64,000 bases of DNA from Comamonadaceae bacterium (GTDB lineage: Bacteria; Pseudomonadota; Gammaproteobacteria; Burkholderiales; Burkholderiaceae_C): NCBI GenBank assembly GCA_947443645.1, contig CANEXF010000011.1, forward strand, positions 1-64,000, written 5' to 3'. The notes beneath the pieces are model-generated. The model did not search any database. It saw nothing but the letters and a program-made list of their open reading frames with translations, and had not been told where the DNA came from. This document shows, one piece after another, positions 54,487 to 62,286 of the stretch. Each line of letters begins with the position of its first letter. Position 1 is the stretch's first letter. Both the position numbers and the translations under genes were made by a program.

Positions 54487-55398
54487 TTAGCCCAGGCCGT
54501 GCGTCCTGAACCAGGCCAGCGCGCGCTTGAAGCCGTCTTCCGCCGCTTCCTTGCGGTAGCTGGGGCGGTAGTCGGCATGAAACGCATGCGGCGCATCGGG
54601 GTAAATCACGAATTCGCAGGCCTTGGCCGCGCTGTTGCCTTTGGCTGCCGCCTCGGCCAGCGCGTCCTTCATCTGCTGAACCGTCGCCAGCGGAATGCCG
54701 CCGTCCTGCCCGCCGTACAGGCCCAGCACCGGCGCCTTGATCTGCGCGGCCAGGTCCAGCGGATTTCTAGGCGACAGCTCGGTTGGCGTGCCGACCAGCC
54801 GGCCATACCAGGCCACGCCAGCTTTCACGTTGGGACTCTGCTCGGCATACAGCCAGACCACGCGGCCGCCCCAGCAAAAGCCGGTGATGCCGACCTGTTG
54901 CCCGTTGCCGCCATTGGCGCTGGCCCATTTCACGGCGCCGTCCAGATCGGCCATGACCTGTGCGTCTGGCACTTTGGCGACCACTTCAGCCATCAGCTTG
55001 GCCATTTCGTTGTACTGGCTGGCATCGCCCTGTCGCGCATACAGGTCAGGCGCAATCGCCAGATAACCGGCGCGCGCGAAACGCCTGGCGGTGTCGGCAA
55101 TGTATTCGTGCACGCCAAAGATTTCGTGCACCAGCAAAACCACCGGCAGCTGGATTTTACCGGCCGGTGCGGCAAAAAACGCCGGCACCTTGAAGCCATT
55201 GACTTCATACATCACCTCGCCGGTCTTCAGGCCTTCAGACGAGGTCTTGATCGCAGTCTGCGCCATGATGGGCATGGCTGTGGCGGCATAACCCACGCCC
55301 AGCGCGGCTTTCAGCGCAGTGCGGCGGCTGGCGCCAGCTTCAGTGCTGTGCCCCGGCAGGAGCGCATCGAATTCGGTTTTCAAATTGCTGTCAAGCAT
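54487..55398 (-). CDS. Exported dienelactone hydrolase-family protein
   Basis: A 303-residue alpha/beta hydrolase with a twin-arginine-like signal (GASRRTALKAALGVGYAATA, then PIMAQ). The catalytic triad of the family is visible: Cys in ITGFCWGGRVVW near residue 175, an Asp in LYGGQDGGIP and His in YPDAPHAFHADYR. Most such hydrolases of chloroaromatic breakdown are cytosolic, so export is unusual. It follows the fumarylacetoacetase-type gene by 56 bases on the same strand. I start it at ATG 55398 (MLDSNLKTEFDALLPG). Confidence 0.88.
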   Translation of the reverse strand: MLDSNLKTEFDALLPGHSTEAGASRRTALKAALGVGYAATAMPIMAQTAIKTSSEGLKTGEVMYEVNGFKVPAFFAAPAGKIQLPVVLLVHEIFGVHEYIADTARRFARAGYLAIAPDLYARQGDASQYNEMAKLMAEVVAKVPDAQVMADLDGAVKWASANGGNGQQVGITGFCWGGRVVWLYAEQSPNVKAGVAWYGRLVGTPTELSPRNPLDLAAQIKAPVLGLYGGQDGGIPLATVQQMKDALAEAAAKGNSAAKACEFVIYPDAPHAFHADYRPSYRKEAAEDGFKRALAWFRTHGLG

Positions 55399-55454
55399 GT
55401 TGGCTTTCTCGAAAAAATTGGGGGCCGGGCAATCGGTGCCCGTCGCCATTCAGT

Positions 55455-56258
55455 TCACACAATCTTGATGCTGAGCCCGGGCAAGCCATCGATGTGGCAG
55501 TCGATCACGTCGCCCCGGACCACGGGCCCGACGTTTTCAGGCGTGCCCGAATAAATGATGTCGCCCGGAAACAGCTCAAAGGCTTCGGAGAGTTTGGAAA
55601 TCTGTTCGGCCACCGACCAGATCATGTGGTTCAGCGTGGCCTGCTGCTTGATCTGCCCGTTGACCTTGAGCCAGATCGCGCCCTTGGTGTAGTGACCAGT
55701 CTGCGCAACCTTGTGGATGGGGCCTATGGGCGCCGAGCTGTCAAAGCTCTTGCCAATCTCCCAGGGCTTTTTCTGGTCACCCATGCCGCGCTGCAGGTCG
55801 CGCCGCGTCATGTCCAGGCCCAACGCATAACCATAGACCAGCTCCAGCGCCTGGTCTATCGGAATGTTGCGTCCGCCCTTGGACAGGGCCGCCACCAGCT
55901 CGACTTCATAGTGGTAGTTTTTGGTCAGCGACGGATACGGGTGGTCGACCACTTTGCCGGGCGGCACAAACTGAATCGCGTCGGTAGGCTTTTGAAAAAA
56001 GAAGGGCGGCTCACGCGTCGGATCAGAGCCCATTTCAATCGCGTGCGCGGCGTAATTGCGGCCTATGCAGTAGATGCGCCGCACCGGGAACATCTCGCTG
56101 CTGCCGGCAATCGGCACATAGGTATCGGGCACCGTGAAAGGCGTGGCCGGCGCATTGGCCGCCGTGCCGGGTGTGGCGCAGCCTATGAGGGCGCCTGCAG
56201 TCATCAAGGCGCCAGACTGCAACAGTCCGCGTTTGCTCAAATTGGTGGTCTCTGTCAT
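55455..56258 (-). CDS. Fumarylacetoacetate hydrolase-family protein with lipobox-like N-terminus
   Basis: A 267-residue protein whose body (about residues 58-267) is the FAH fold: RRIYCIGRNYAAHAIEMG, YHYEVELVAALSKGGRNI with the metal-binding glutamates, then LFPGDIIYSGTPENVGPV. The N-terminus MTETTNLSKRGLLQSGALMT runs into GALIGCATPG, a lipobox with Cys27, suggesting a lipoprotein. FAH enzymes normally act in the cytosol on 2,4-dioxo acids and related compounds, so export is odd. It is paired with an exported dienelactone hydrolase-type gene. Confidence 0.88.
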   Translation of the reverse strand: MTETTNLSKRGLLQSGALMTAGALIGCATPGTAANAPATPFTVPDTYVPIAGSSEMFPVRRIYCIGRNYAAHAIEMGSDPTREPPFFFQKPTDAIQFVPPGKVVDHPYPSLTKNYHYEVELVAALSKGGRNIPIDQALELVYGYALGLDMTRRDLQRGMGDQKKPWEIGKSFDSSAPIGPIHKVAQTGHYTKGAIWLKVNGQIKQQATLNHMIWSVAEQISKLSEAFELFPGDIIYSGTPENVGPVVRGDVIDCHIDGLPGLSIKIV

Positions 56259-56420
56259 GCCTGTCTCCTGATAGTTATCTTGAAGGCTTCTGCCCGGTCG
56301 TAAATCCGCGCAGTTTAAAGCCAGACCATTCTCAAGCTATTTTTCGCGAGTTGCCATCCTGAACATCCCTAGGAGAGCGTGCTTAGCAGAGGGTCCGCGG
56401 CAAAGCGCCACCAAAGCGGG

Positions 56421-59246
56421 TCAATGCGCCTTTTCCCAGTTCTCGCCAATCCCGATCTCTGCCAGCAACGGCACCTTGAGATCGGCAACGCCGGCCATGA
56501 TGCGCGGAATCTCCGTGCGCACCCATTCGACTTCGGCCGCAGGCACCTCGAACACCAACTCGTCATGCACCTGCATGATCATTTTGGTCGCGCGCTTTTC
56601 GTCGTCCAGCACTTGCTGCACGCGGTTCATGCTGAGCTTGATGAGGTCAGCCGCCGTGCCCTGCATGGGCGCGTTGATGGCCTGCCTCTCAGCGGCTTTC
56701 TTGCGCGGACCGTTGCCGCCATTGATCTCAGGCAAATACAGCCGCCGGCCGAACACGGTTTCGACAAAGTGATGCGCCCGGGCAAACAGCACGGTTTCTT
56801 CCATATAGGTTTTGACGCCGGGATAGCGCTGGAAATACTTGTCGATGTAGGCGGCTGCGGCCTTGGTTTCTATGCCCAGATTGCGCGCCAGCCCGAAGCT
56901 GCTCATGCCATAAATCAGGCCGAAGTTGATGACCTTGGCATAGCGGCGCTGCTCGCTGCTGACCTGGTCCAGCGCCACGCCAAAGACCTCGGCCGCCGTG
57001 GCGCGGTGCACGTCCAGCCCGTCCTTGAAGGCGCTCAACAGCGCCTGGTCACCGCTGAGGTGGGCCATGATGCGCAGCTCGATCTGCGAGTAGTCGGCGC
57101 TGGCGATCAGGCTGCCGCCAGGGGCCACAAAGGCCTCGCGTACGCGGCGCCCTTCCACGGTCCTTACAGGAATATTTTGCAGATTGGGGTCGTTGCTTGA
57201 CAGGCGCCCCGTCACCGCGACCGCTTGCGCGTAGTGGGTGTGTACCCGTCCCGTCCTCGGGTTGGCCAGTTGCGCCAGTTTGTCGGTGTAGGTGCCCTTG
57301 AGTTTGCTCAGGGACCGGTGCTCGAGCAGCTTGGCTGGCAAGGGGTAATCCTCAGCGAGTTTTTCCAGCACTTCTTCATCGGTGCTGCGCGCTCCGCTCG
57401 GCGTTTTCTTGATGACGGGCATGCCCAGCTTGTCAAAGAAAATTTCGCCCAGTTGCTTGGGGCTTCCCAGGTTAAAGGGCTGGCCGGCAATCGCATAGGC
57501 CTCGGCCTCGAGCTGCAAGATGCGCTGGCCCAGTTCGTGGCTTTGCGTGGCCAGCATGGGCGCGTCTATCAGCACGCCGTTGCGCTCGATCCGGTAAAGC
57601 GATTCGCTGCTCCTGATCTCCAGCTCGTAGATAAAGCGCAACTTGTCGTCGGCCTGCAATTGCGGCCACAGCACGCGGTGCACGTCCAGCGTCTGGTCGG
57701 AGTCTTCGCACGAATATTCGGCCGCCTTGGCAACGTCAACCTGGTTGAACTTGATCTGGTGCACGCCCTTGCCGCACAGGTCTTCGTAGTTGATGCCGCT
57801 GCGCCCCAGATGGCGCTCGGCCAGGCTGGCCAGGCCGTGCGGCTTGTGGACTTCGAGCACATAGCTTTGCAGCATGGTGTCGTGCGCATAGCCGGCCACT
57901 TCAATGCCGTGGTTGGCAAACACATGGCGGTCGTATTTGATGTGCTGACCAAGCTTGTGTCGGGCCGGGTTTTCGAGCCAGGGCTTGAGCCGGGCCAGCA
58001 CCTCGTCGCGCGGCAGTTGTGCGGGTGCGTCCGGGTAATCGTGCGTCAGCGGAATATAGGCCGCCTCGCCAGGCGTGACACTGAAACTCAGGCCCACAAT
58101 CTGGGCCTGCATCTCGTCGAGCGAAGTGGTTTCGGTGTCCAGCGCCACCAGAGGGGCGGCTTCTATTCTGGCCAGCCAGCTGTCAAACATCTGCCAGCTA
58201 AAAATGGTGTCGTATTTAAGGTTGCTGGCGCGCTCTGCCAGCGGCGTATCCAGAAAGCCCGGCCCGTCGAACAATCCGGGCGCGTCCGGCGACGCTGCAG
58301 CCGAAGCGGCACCCGTAAGGCGAACTTCGGGTCCGCCCAGCCGCTCAGGCGGCGTGCTTTCGATGTCAATCTGCCGAACCAGTCCCTTGAACCCGAATTT
58401 TTCATAAAACGCCTTCAGAGCGTCCGTCTGCTGACCGCCGATAGCTATTGATTCCATAGCAGGCAGGCCATCAACATAAGCCTCCAGCGCACAGTCTTTC
58501 TTGATCGTCAGCAGCGCCCGGCCTTGCGGCAGCCAGTCCAGCGACTGGCGCAAGTTGTCGCCCACCACACCCTTGATCTCATCCGCGCGCGCCACCAGCG
58601 CATCGAGCGAGCCATATTCGAGCAGCCACTTCACGGCGGTCTTGGGCCCGACCTTGGGCACGCCCGGCACGTTGTCAACTGCATCGCCGACCAGCGTCTG
58701 GTAGTCCACCATGAGACGCGGCGGCACGCCAAATTCGGCCTCGACGCCAGCCAGGTCGCGCCGGCGGTCGTTCATGGTGTCCATGACGGTAATGTGCTCG
58801 TCAACCAGCTGGCTCAAGTCCTTGTCGCCGCTGGAAATAATCACTTCTATGCCGTGCGCCGAGCCCATGCAGGCCAGCGTGCCAATCACGTCATCGGCCT
58901 CCACGCCGGGCACATCCAGCACCTTCCAGCCGAGCAGACGCACCACCTCGTGAATTGGCTCGACCTGGCTGCGCAGGTCATCAGGCATGGCCGAGCGCTG
59001 GGCCTTGTAGGCCGGGTAAAGCGCATCGCGAAAAGTCGGTCCCTTGGCGTCAAAGACGCAAACCGCATAGTCAGCGCGTACGTCCTTGCGCAGCTTTTGC
59101 ATCATGTTGATCATGCCGCGAATGGCCCCTGTGGGCGGGCTGGCCGGGTCGCCAGGGACAGCGCGCAGATCAGGCATTGCGTGAAATGCGCGGTAAAGAT
59201 AGCTGGAGCCGTCGACCAGCAGAAGGGTTTTTTTGTCAGGTGCCAT
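56421..59246 (-). CDS. polA: DNA polymerase I
   Basis: A 941-residue polymerase. The 5' nuclease domain spans residues 1 to about 290 (LLVDGSSYLYRAFHAMP; DVPGVEADDVIGTLA). The 3'-5' exonuclease domain spans about 345-530, with LVALDTETTSLDEM carrying the Asp/Glu pair, so proofreading looks intact. The polymerase domain has ASADYSQIELRIMAHLSGD (motif A), RRYAKVINFGLIYGMSSFGL (motif B) and MIMQVHDELVFEVP (motif C). Length is normal. The ATG of divergent gene DUF2782 is 98 bases away. Confidence 0.97.
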   Translation of the reverse strand: MAPDKKTLLLVDGSSYLYRAFHAMPDLRAVPGDPASPPTGAIRGMINMMQKLRKDVRADYAVCVFDAKGPTFRDALYPAYKAQRSAMPDDLRSQVEPIHEVVRLLGWKVLDVPGVEADDVIGTLACMGSAHGIEVIISSGDKDLSQLVDEHITVMDTMNDRRRDLAGVEAEFGVPPRLMVDYQTLVGDAVDNVPGVPKVGPKTAVKWLLEYGSLDALVARADEIKGVVGDNLRQSLDWLPQGRALLTIKKDCALEAYVDGLPAMESIAIGGQQTDALKAFYEKFGFKGLVRQIDIESTPPERLGGPEVRLTGAASAAASPDAPGLFDGPGFLDTPLAERASNLKYDTIFSWQMFDSWLARIEAAPLVALDTETTSLDEMQAQIVGLSFSVTPGEAAYIPLTHDYPDAPAQLPRDEVLARLKPWLENPARHKLGQHIKYDRHVFANHGIEVAGYAHDTMLQSYVLEVHKPHGLASLAERHLGRSGINYEDLCGKGVHQIKFNQVDVAKAAEYSCEDSDQTLDVHRVLWPQLQADDKLRFIYELEIRSSESLYRIERNGVLIDAPMLATQSHELGQRILQLEAEAYAIAGQPFNLGSPKQLGEIFFDKLGMPVIKKTPSGARSTDEEVLEKLAEDYPLPAKLLEHRSLSKLKGTYTDKLAQLANPRTGRVHTHYAQAVAVTGRLSSNDPNLQNIPVRTVEGRRVREAFVAPGGSLIASADYSQIELRIMAHLSGDQALLSAFKDGLDVHRATAAEVFGVALDQVSSEQRRYAKVINFGLIYGMSSFGLARNLGIETKAAAAYIDKYFQRYPGVKTYMEETVLFARAHHFVETVFGRRLYLPEINGGNGPRKKAAERQAINAPMQGTAADLIKLSMNRVQQVLDDEKRATKMIMQVHDELVFEVPAAEVEWVRTEIPRIMAGVADLKVPLLAEIGIGENWEKAH

Positions 59247-59344
59247 GCGGACGAATTGTCAGCGATATCTTGTCAGATGGGCGATCCGGTCTGTACCAGC
59301 GCCTGAAAGCTTGCCAGCCAGGGGCTCAAGCCTACAATACAGGC

Positions 59345-59704
59345 ATGAACCAAGCCCTGCCATCCTCGCCCCGTGCCACGCTGCTTGTGGCTTTGTTCGG
59401 CCTTGCTGCTTTGCTGGCACTCGCGCCCTGCCTTGCCCAGGCGCCCGACCAGCCTGCGGTGGCGCCGGCGCCTAAAACGCGTCCCGACAAGGCCATTGAG
59501 CACATACGCACCGAAGACTCCGGCACCCGCATTGACGAGTTGCGCGTGGGCGGCGAAACCCAGAACATCACGGTTCAGCCAAAAACCGGCAAGAACACGC
59601 CGGCTTACGAAGTCAAGCCACCAGACGGCGCCAAGGGTGGCGCACCGTCACCATCGAACGGTGACACCAATGGTTCCCGTGTCTGGAACGTGCTGAAGTT
59701 TTAA
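59345..59704 (+). CDS. DUF2782-family exported protein
   Basis: A 119-residue protein with a signal segment (LLVALFGLAALLALAPCLAQ). The core IRTEDSGTRIDELRVGGETQ, then ITVQPKTGKNTPAYEVKPPD, is typical of DUF2782. The end reads NGSRVWNVLKF. Its function is unknown. It sits between divergent polA and thrB, as commonly seen in betaproteobacteria. The ATG at 59345 places the signal peptide at the N-terminus; the open frame extends upstream without family character. Confidence 0.85.
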   Translation: MNQALPSSPRATLLVALFGLAALLALAPCLAQAPDQPAVAPAPKTRPDKAIEHIRTEDSGTRIDELRVGGETQNITVQPKTGKNTPAYEVKPPDGAKGGAPSPSNGDTNGSRVWNVLKF

Positions 59705-59757
59705 CTTCGTTGCGGCTTTCTTAAATATATTTCGAGCGCAAAGGTTTAGTTTCAGGC

Positions 59758-60747
59758 ATGGCCGTTTTTACTGAAGTCTCGTTTGACGAGGCTGCCGCTT
59801 TCCTGCACGCGCTGGATCTGGGCGAACTCAAAAGCATCAAGGGCTGCTCCGGCGGCATTGAAAATACCAATTACTTCGTCGACACAGACCAGGGCGCCTG
59901 GGTTCTGACGCTGTTCGAACGCCTGACATTTGAGCAACTGCCGTTTTACCTGCACCTGATGAAACATCTTGCCGGGCGCGGTATTCCCGTACCCGATCCG
60001 GCAGCGGCCAAAAATGGCGCCATCCTGCACCGCCTCAAGGGCAAACCGGCTGCGGTGGTCAACCGCTTGCGCGGCAGCAGCGAACTCGCGCCCATGGCAG
60101 CCCATTGCGCTGGCGTCGGCGATATGCTGGCGCGCATGCACCTGGCTGGGCTGGATTTTCCGCGTCAGCAACCCAACTTGCGCGGCCTGAGCTGGTGGAA
60201 CGAAACCATTCCAGTGGTCTTGCCTCACATCACCGAAGAACAAAGCCGGTTGCTGCTCAGTGAGCAGGCGTTCCAGAACCATATTGCAGAGTCTTCGGCC
60301 TACCAGGCGCTGCCTAGGGGCGTCATACACGCCGACCTGTTTCGTGACAACGTGATGTTCGAGAACGGAAAGCTCAGCGGCTTTTTTGACTTTTATTTTG
60401 CCGGCTGCGACACTTTTTTATTCGATATTGGCGTGTGCCTGAACGACTGGTGCATAGACCTCGCGACAGGCCGCCATGATGCCGGGCGTGCCAACGCTTT
60501 TCTGGCAGCCTACCAGGCCGTGCGAGCGCTGAACGCGCAGGAAAGAGCGTTGCTGCCAGCCGTGCTGCGCGCCGGTGCGCTGCGATTCTGGATCTCTCGG
60601 CTTTGGGATTTTCATATGCCGCGCGAGGCCAGCGTGCTCACCGCACATGACCCCAGCCATTTCGAACGCGTGCTGCGCGAGCGGGTGCTGCACCCTTTCA
60701 GCCTGACCTCATCCCAAGAAATATTGGCCGAGACCCTTTCCACATGA
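59758..60747 (+). CDS. thrB: Homoserine kinase (APH-fold type)
   Basis: A 329-residue kinase of the aminoglycoside-phosphotransferase fold, the ThrB form found in many betaproteobacteria and pseudomonads. It makes O-phosphohomoserine for threonine synthesis. Catalytic loop RGVIHADLFRDNVMFENGK near residue 189, then FFDFYFAGCDTFLFDIGVC (metal-binding DFG-like). The N-terminal region has GCSGGIENTNYFVDTDQGAW. Its stop overlaps the next start as ATGA. Confidence 0.92.
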   Translation: MAVFTEVSFDEAAAFLHALDLGELKSIKGCSGGIENTNYFVDTDQGAWVLTLFERLTFEQLPFYLHLMKHLAGRGIPVPDPAAAKNGAILHRLKGKPAAVVNRLRGSSELAPMAAHCAGVGDMLARMHLAGLDFPRQQPNLRGLSWWNETIPVVLPHITEEQSRLLLSEQAFQNHIAESSAYQALPRGVIHADLFRDNVMFENGKLSGFFDFYFAGCDTFLFDIGVCLNDWCIDLATGRHDAGRANAFLAAYQAVRALNAQERALLPAVLRAGALRFWISRLWDFHMPREASVLTAHDPSHFERVLRERVLHPFSLTSSQEILAETLST

Positions 60748-61547
60748 AACTCAATATCGTCCCGGCGCGCACAGGCATCACCTGGGTCAAGCTAGGCTTC
60801 AAGACTTTTTTCCAGCAACCGCTGGCGATGTCTGGCCTGTTTTTCATGTTCATGGCCGTGCTTTCGATCGCCACGTTGGTGCCTTTTATTGGTGCTGCGC
60901 TGGCACTGGCACTGCTGCCGGCCGCCACGCTGGGCCTGATGGCGGCAACACAGGAGGCCAGCAAAGGCAAATTTCCCATGCCGTCGATTCTGATCAGCGC
61001 GTTCCGGGCCGGCAAACAGCGCCTGCGCGCCATGCTGCTGCTTGGAGCCTTGTATGCGGCAGGATTTTTGGCGCTGATGGCTATTTCTGCCCTGATAGAC
61101 GGCGGCCAGTTTGCCAGGCTGTACCTGGTAGGCGGCAAGATCAGCGAAGACCTGGTGCTGCAAAGCGAGTTTCAAACCGCCATGTGGGTCACCATGGTGC
61201 TCTACCTGCCGCTGTCGCTGATGTTCTGGCACGCGCCAGCACTGGTCCACTGGCATGGCGTAGCACCGGTCAAGAGTCTGTTTTTCAGCTTCATCGCCTG
61301 CTACAAGAATCTGGGCGCGCTGACGGTCTATGGCCTGACATGGGTTGCCATCCTGGTGCTGTCCCTGGTCGCGGTGACCATGATCGCCACGCTGCTGGGC
61401 AGTCCGATGTTTGCGGCCCAGGCCATGTTTCCGGTGGCGTTGCTCTTGTTTGCGATATTTTTCACATCGGTCTACTTCACATTTCGTGACAGCTTTACCG
61501 ACAGCCCGGATGATCTGCTGCCAGACCCTGCGGGCGAGGAATTGTAA
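60744..61547 (+). CDS. BPSS1780-type inner membrane protein
   Basis: A 267-residue integral membrane protein with about six hydrophobic segments (for example LFFMFMAVLSIATLVPFIGA and ALYAAGFLALMAISALIDG). It resembles the BPSS1780 family of unknown function that often follows thrB in Burkholderiales. It is coupled to thrB by an ATGA overlap. No catalytic motif is visible. Confidence 0.75.
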   Translation: MKLNIVPARTGITWVKLGFKTFFQQPLAMSGLFFMFMAVLSIATLVPFIGAALALALLPAATLGLMAATQEASKGKFPMPSILISAFRAGKQRLRAMLLLGALYAAGFLALMAISALIDGGQFARLYLVGGKISEDLVLQSEFQTAMWVTMVLYLPLSLMFWHAPALVHWHGVAPVKSLFFSFIACYKNLGALTVYGLTWVAILVLSLVAVTMIATLLGSPMFAAQAMFPVALLLFAIFFTSVYFTFRDSFTDSPDDLLPDPAGEEL

Positions 61548-61689
61548 GAAGTCGACCTTCAGAGCCTTGTTCCAGAGCATTCGTTTAGAACCTTTTTACT
61601 CAGGACAATCCCCGGCAACTTTTTGCCAGAAATGGCCACAAAGCAGGACGAGGAAATTTAGCCCTTCTATACCAACCAAGGAGTGTTTT

Positions 61690-62232
61690 ATGTCTGCAAT
61701 CGTCCCTGCCTTTGCGTCTTCAAGCCTTCCTGCCATTGTCCGGGGCGTGGTAGCCATACTGGCTGCTCTGCTGTTCCCAGCGCTGTGCGCCACCTTGCTG
61801 AGTAGCGGCAGCGCCCTCGCCGCAGACACCCCCATGCCGGCGTACCAGCCTGCGGCCAGGCCAGACCGCATGGCGCTTGCGCGTGAGGCCATCAAAGCCA
61901 GGGATTGGAAAAAGTCGATCAGCGAACTCAGCCAGGCCGTCAAAGAGCAGCCCGCCAACGCCGACGCCCACAACCTGCTGGCCTACTCCCTGCGCAAACA
62001 GGCCACACCCGATTTGGCAGCTGCCTTTGAGCATTACAAAATGGCGCTGAAGATCAATCCAAACCACAGGGGCGCGCACGAATACATAGGCGAGGCCTAC
62101 CTGATGGACAACAAGCCGGCGATGGCCGAGGAGCACCTTGCGCTGCTCAAAACCATTTGCGGCAACACCAGCTGCGAAGAATACGAAGACCTGGCCAGAT
62201 CAATTGCCCAGTACAAGGAAAAAAACAAGTAG
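61690..62232 (+). CDS. Exported TPR-repeat protein
   Basis: A 180-residue protein with an N-terminal hydrophobic signal (about residues 15-45, ending GSALAADT). About three TPR helices pairs follow (REAIKARDWKKSISELSQAV; ANADAHNLLAYSLRKQA; AAFEHYKMALKINPNHRGAH). Two cysteines near the C-terminus (TICGNTSCEEYEDL) may form a disulfide. AAGGAG lies 6 bases before the ATG at 61690. It is probably a periplasmic scaffold; the partner is unknown. Confidence 0.82.
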   Translation: MSAIVPAFASSSLPAIVRGVVAILAALLFPALCATLLSSGSALAADTPMPAYQPAARPDRMALAREAIKARDWKKSISELSQAVKEQPANADAHNLLAYSLRKQATPDLAAAFEHYKMALKINPNHRGAHEYIGEAYLMDNKPAMAEEHLALLKTICGNTSCEEYEDLARSIAQYKEKNK

Positions 62233-62286
62233 GCGACGGCAGTTGGCCGAAGCAGCAAACGCTATCGCTGCGACCTCATTCGCGGG

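Noticed and set aside
58434..58475. ATAGCTATTGATTCCATAGC inside polA as a repeat copy
   Set aside because: It lacks the GCGCCC part of the dispersed family; probably chance or an old remnant.
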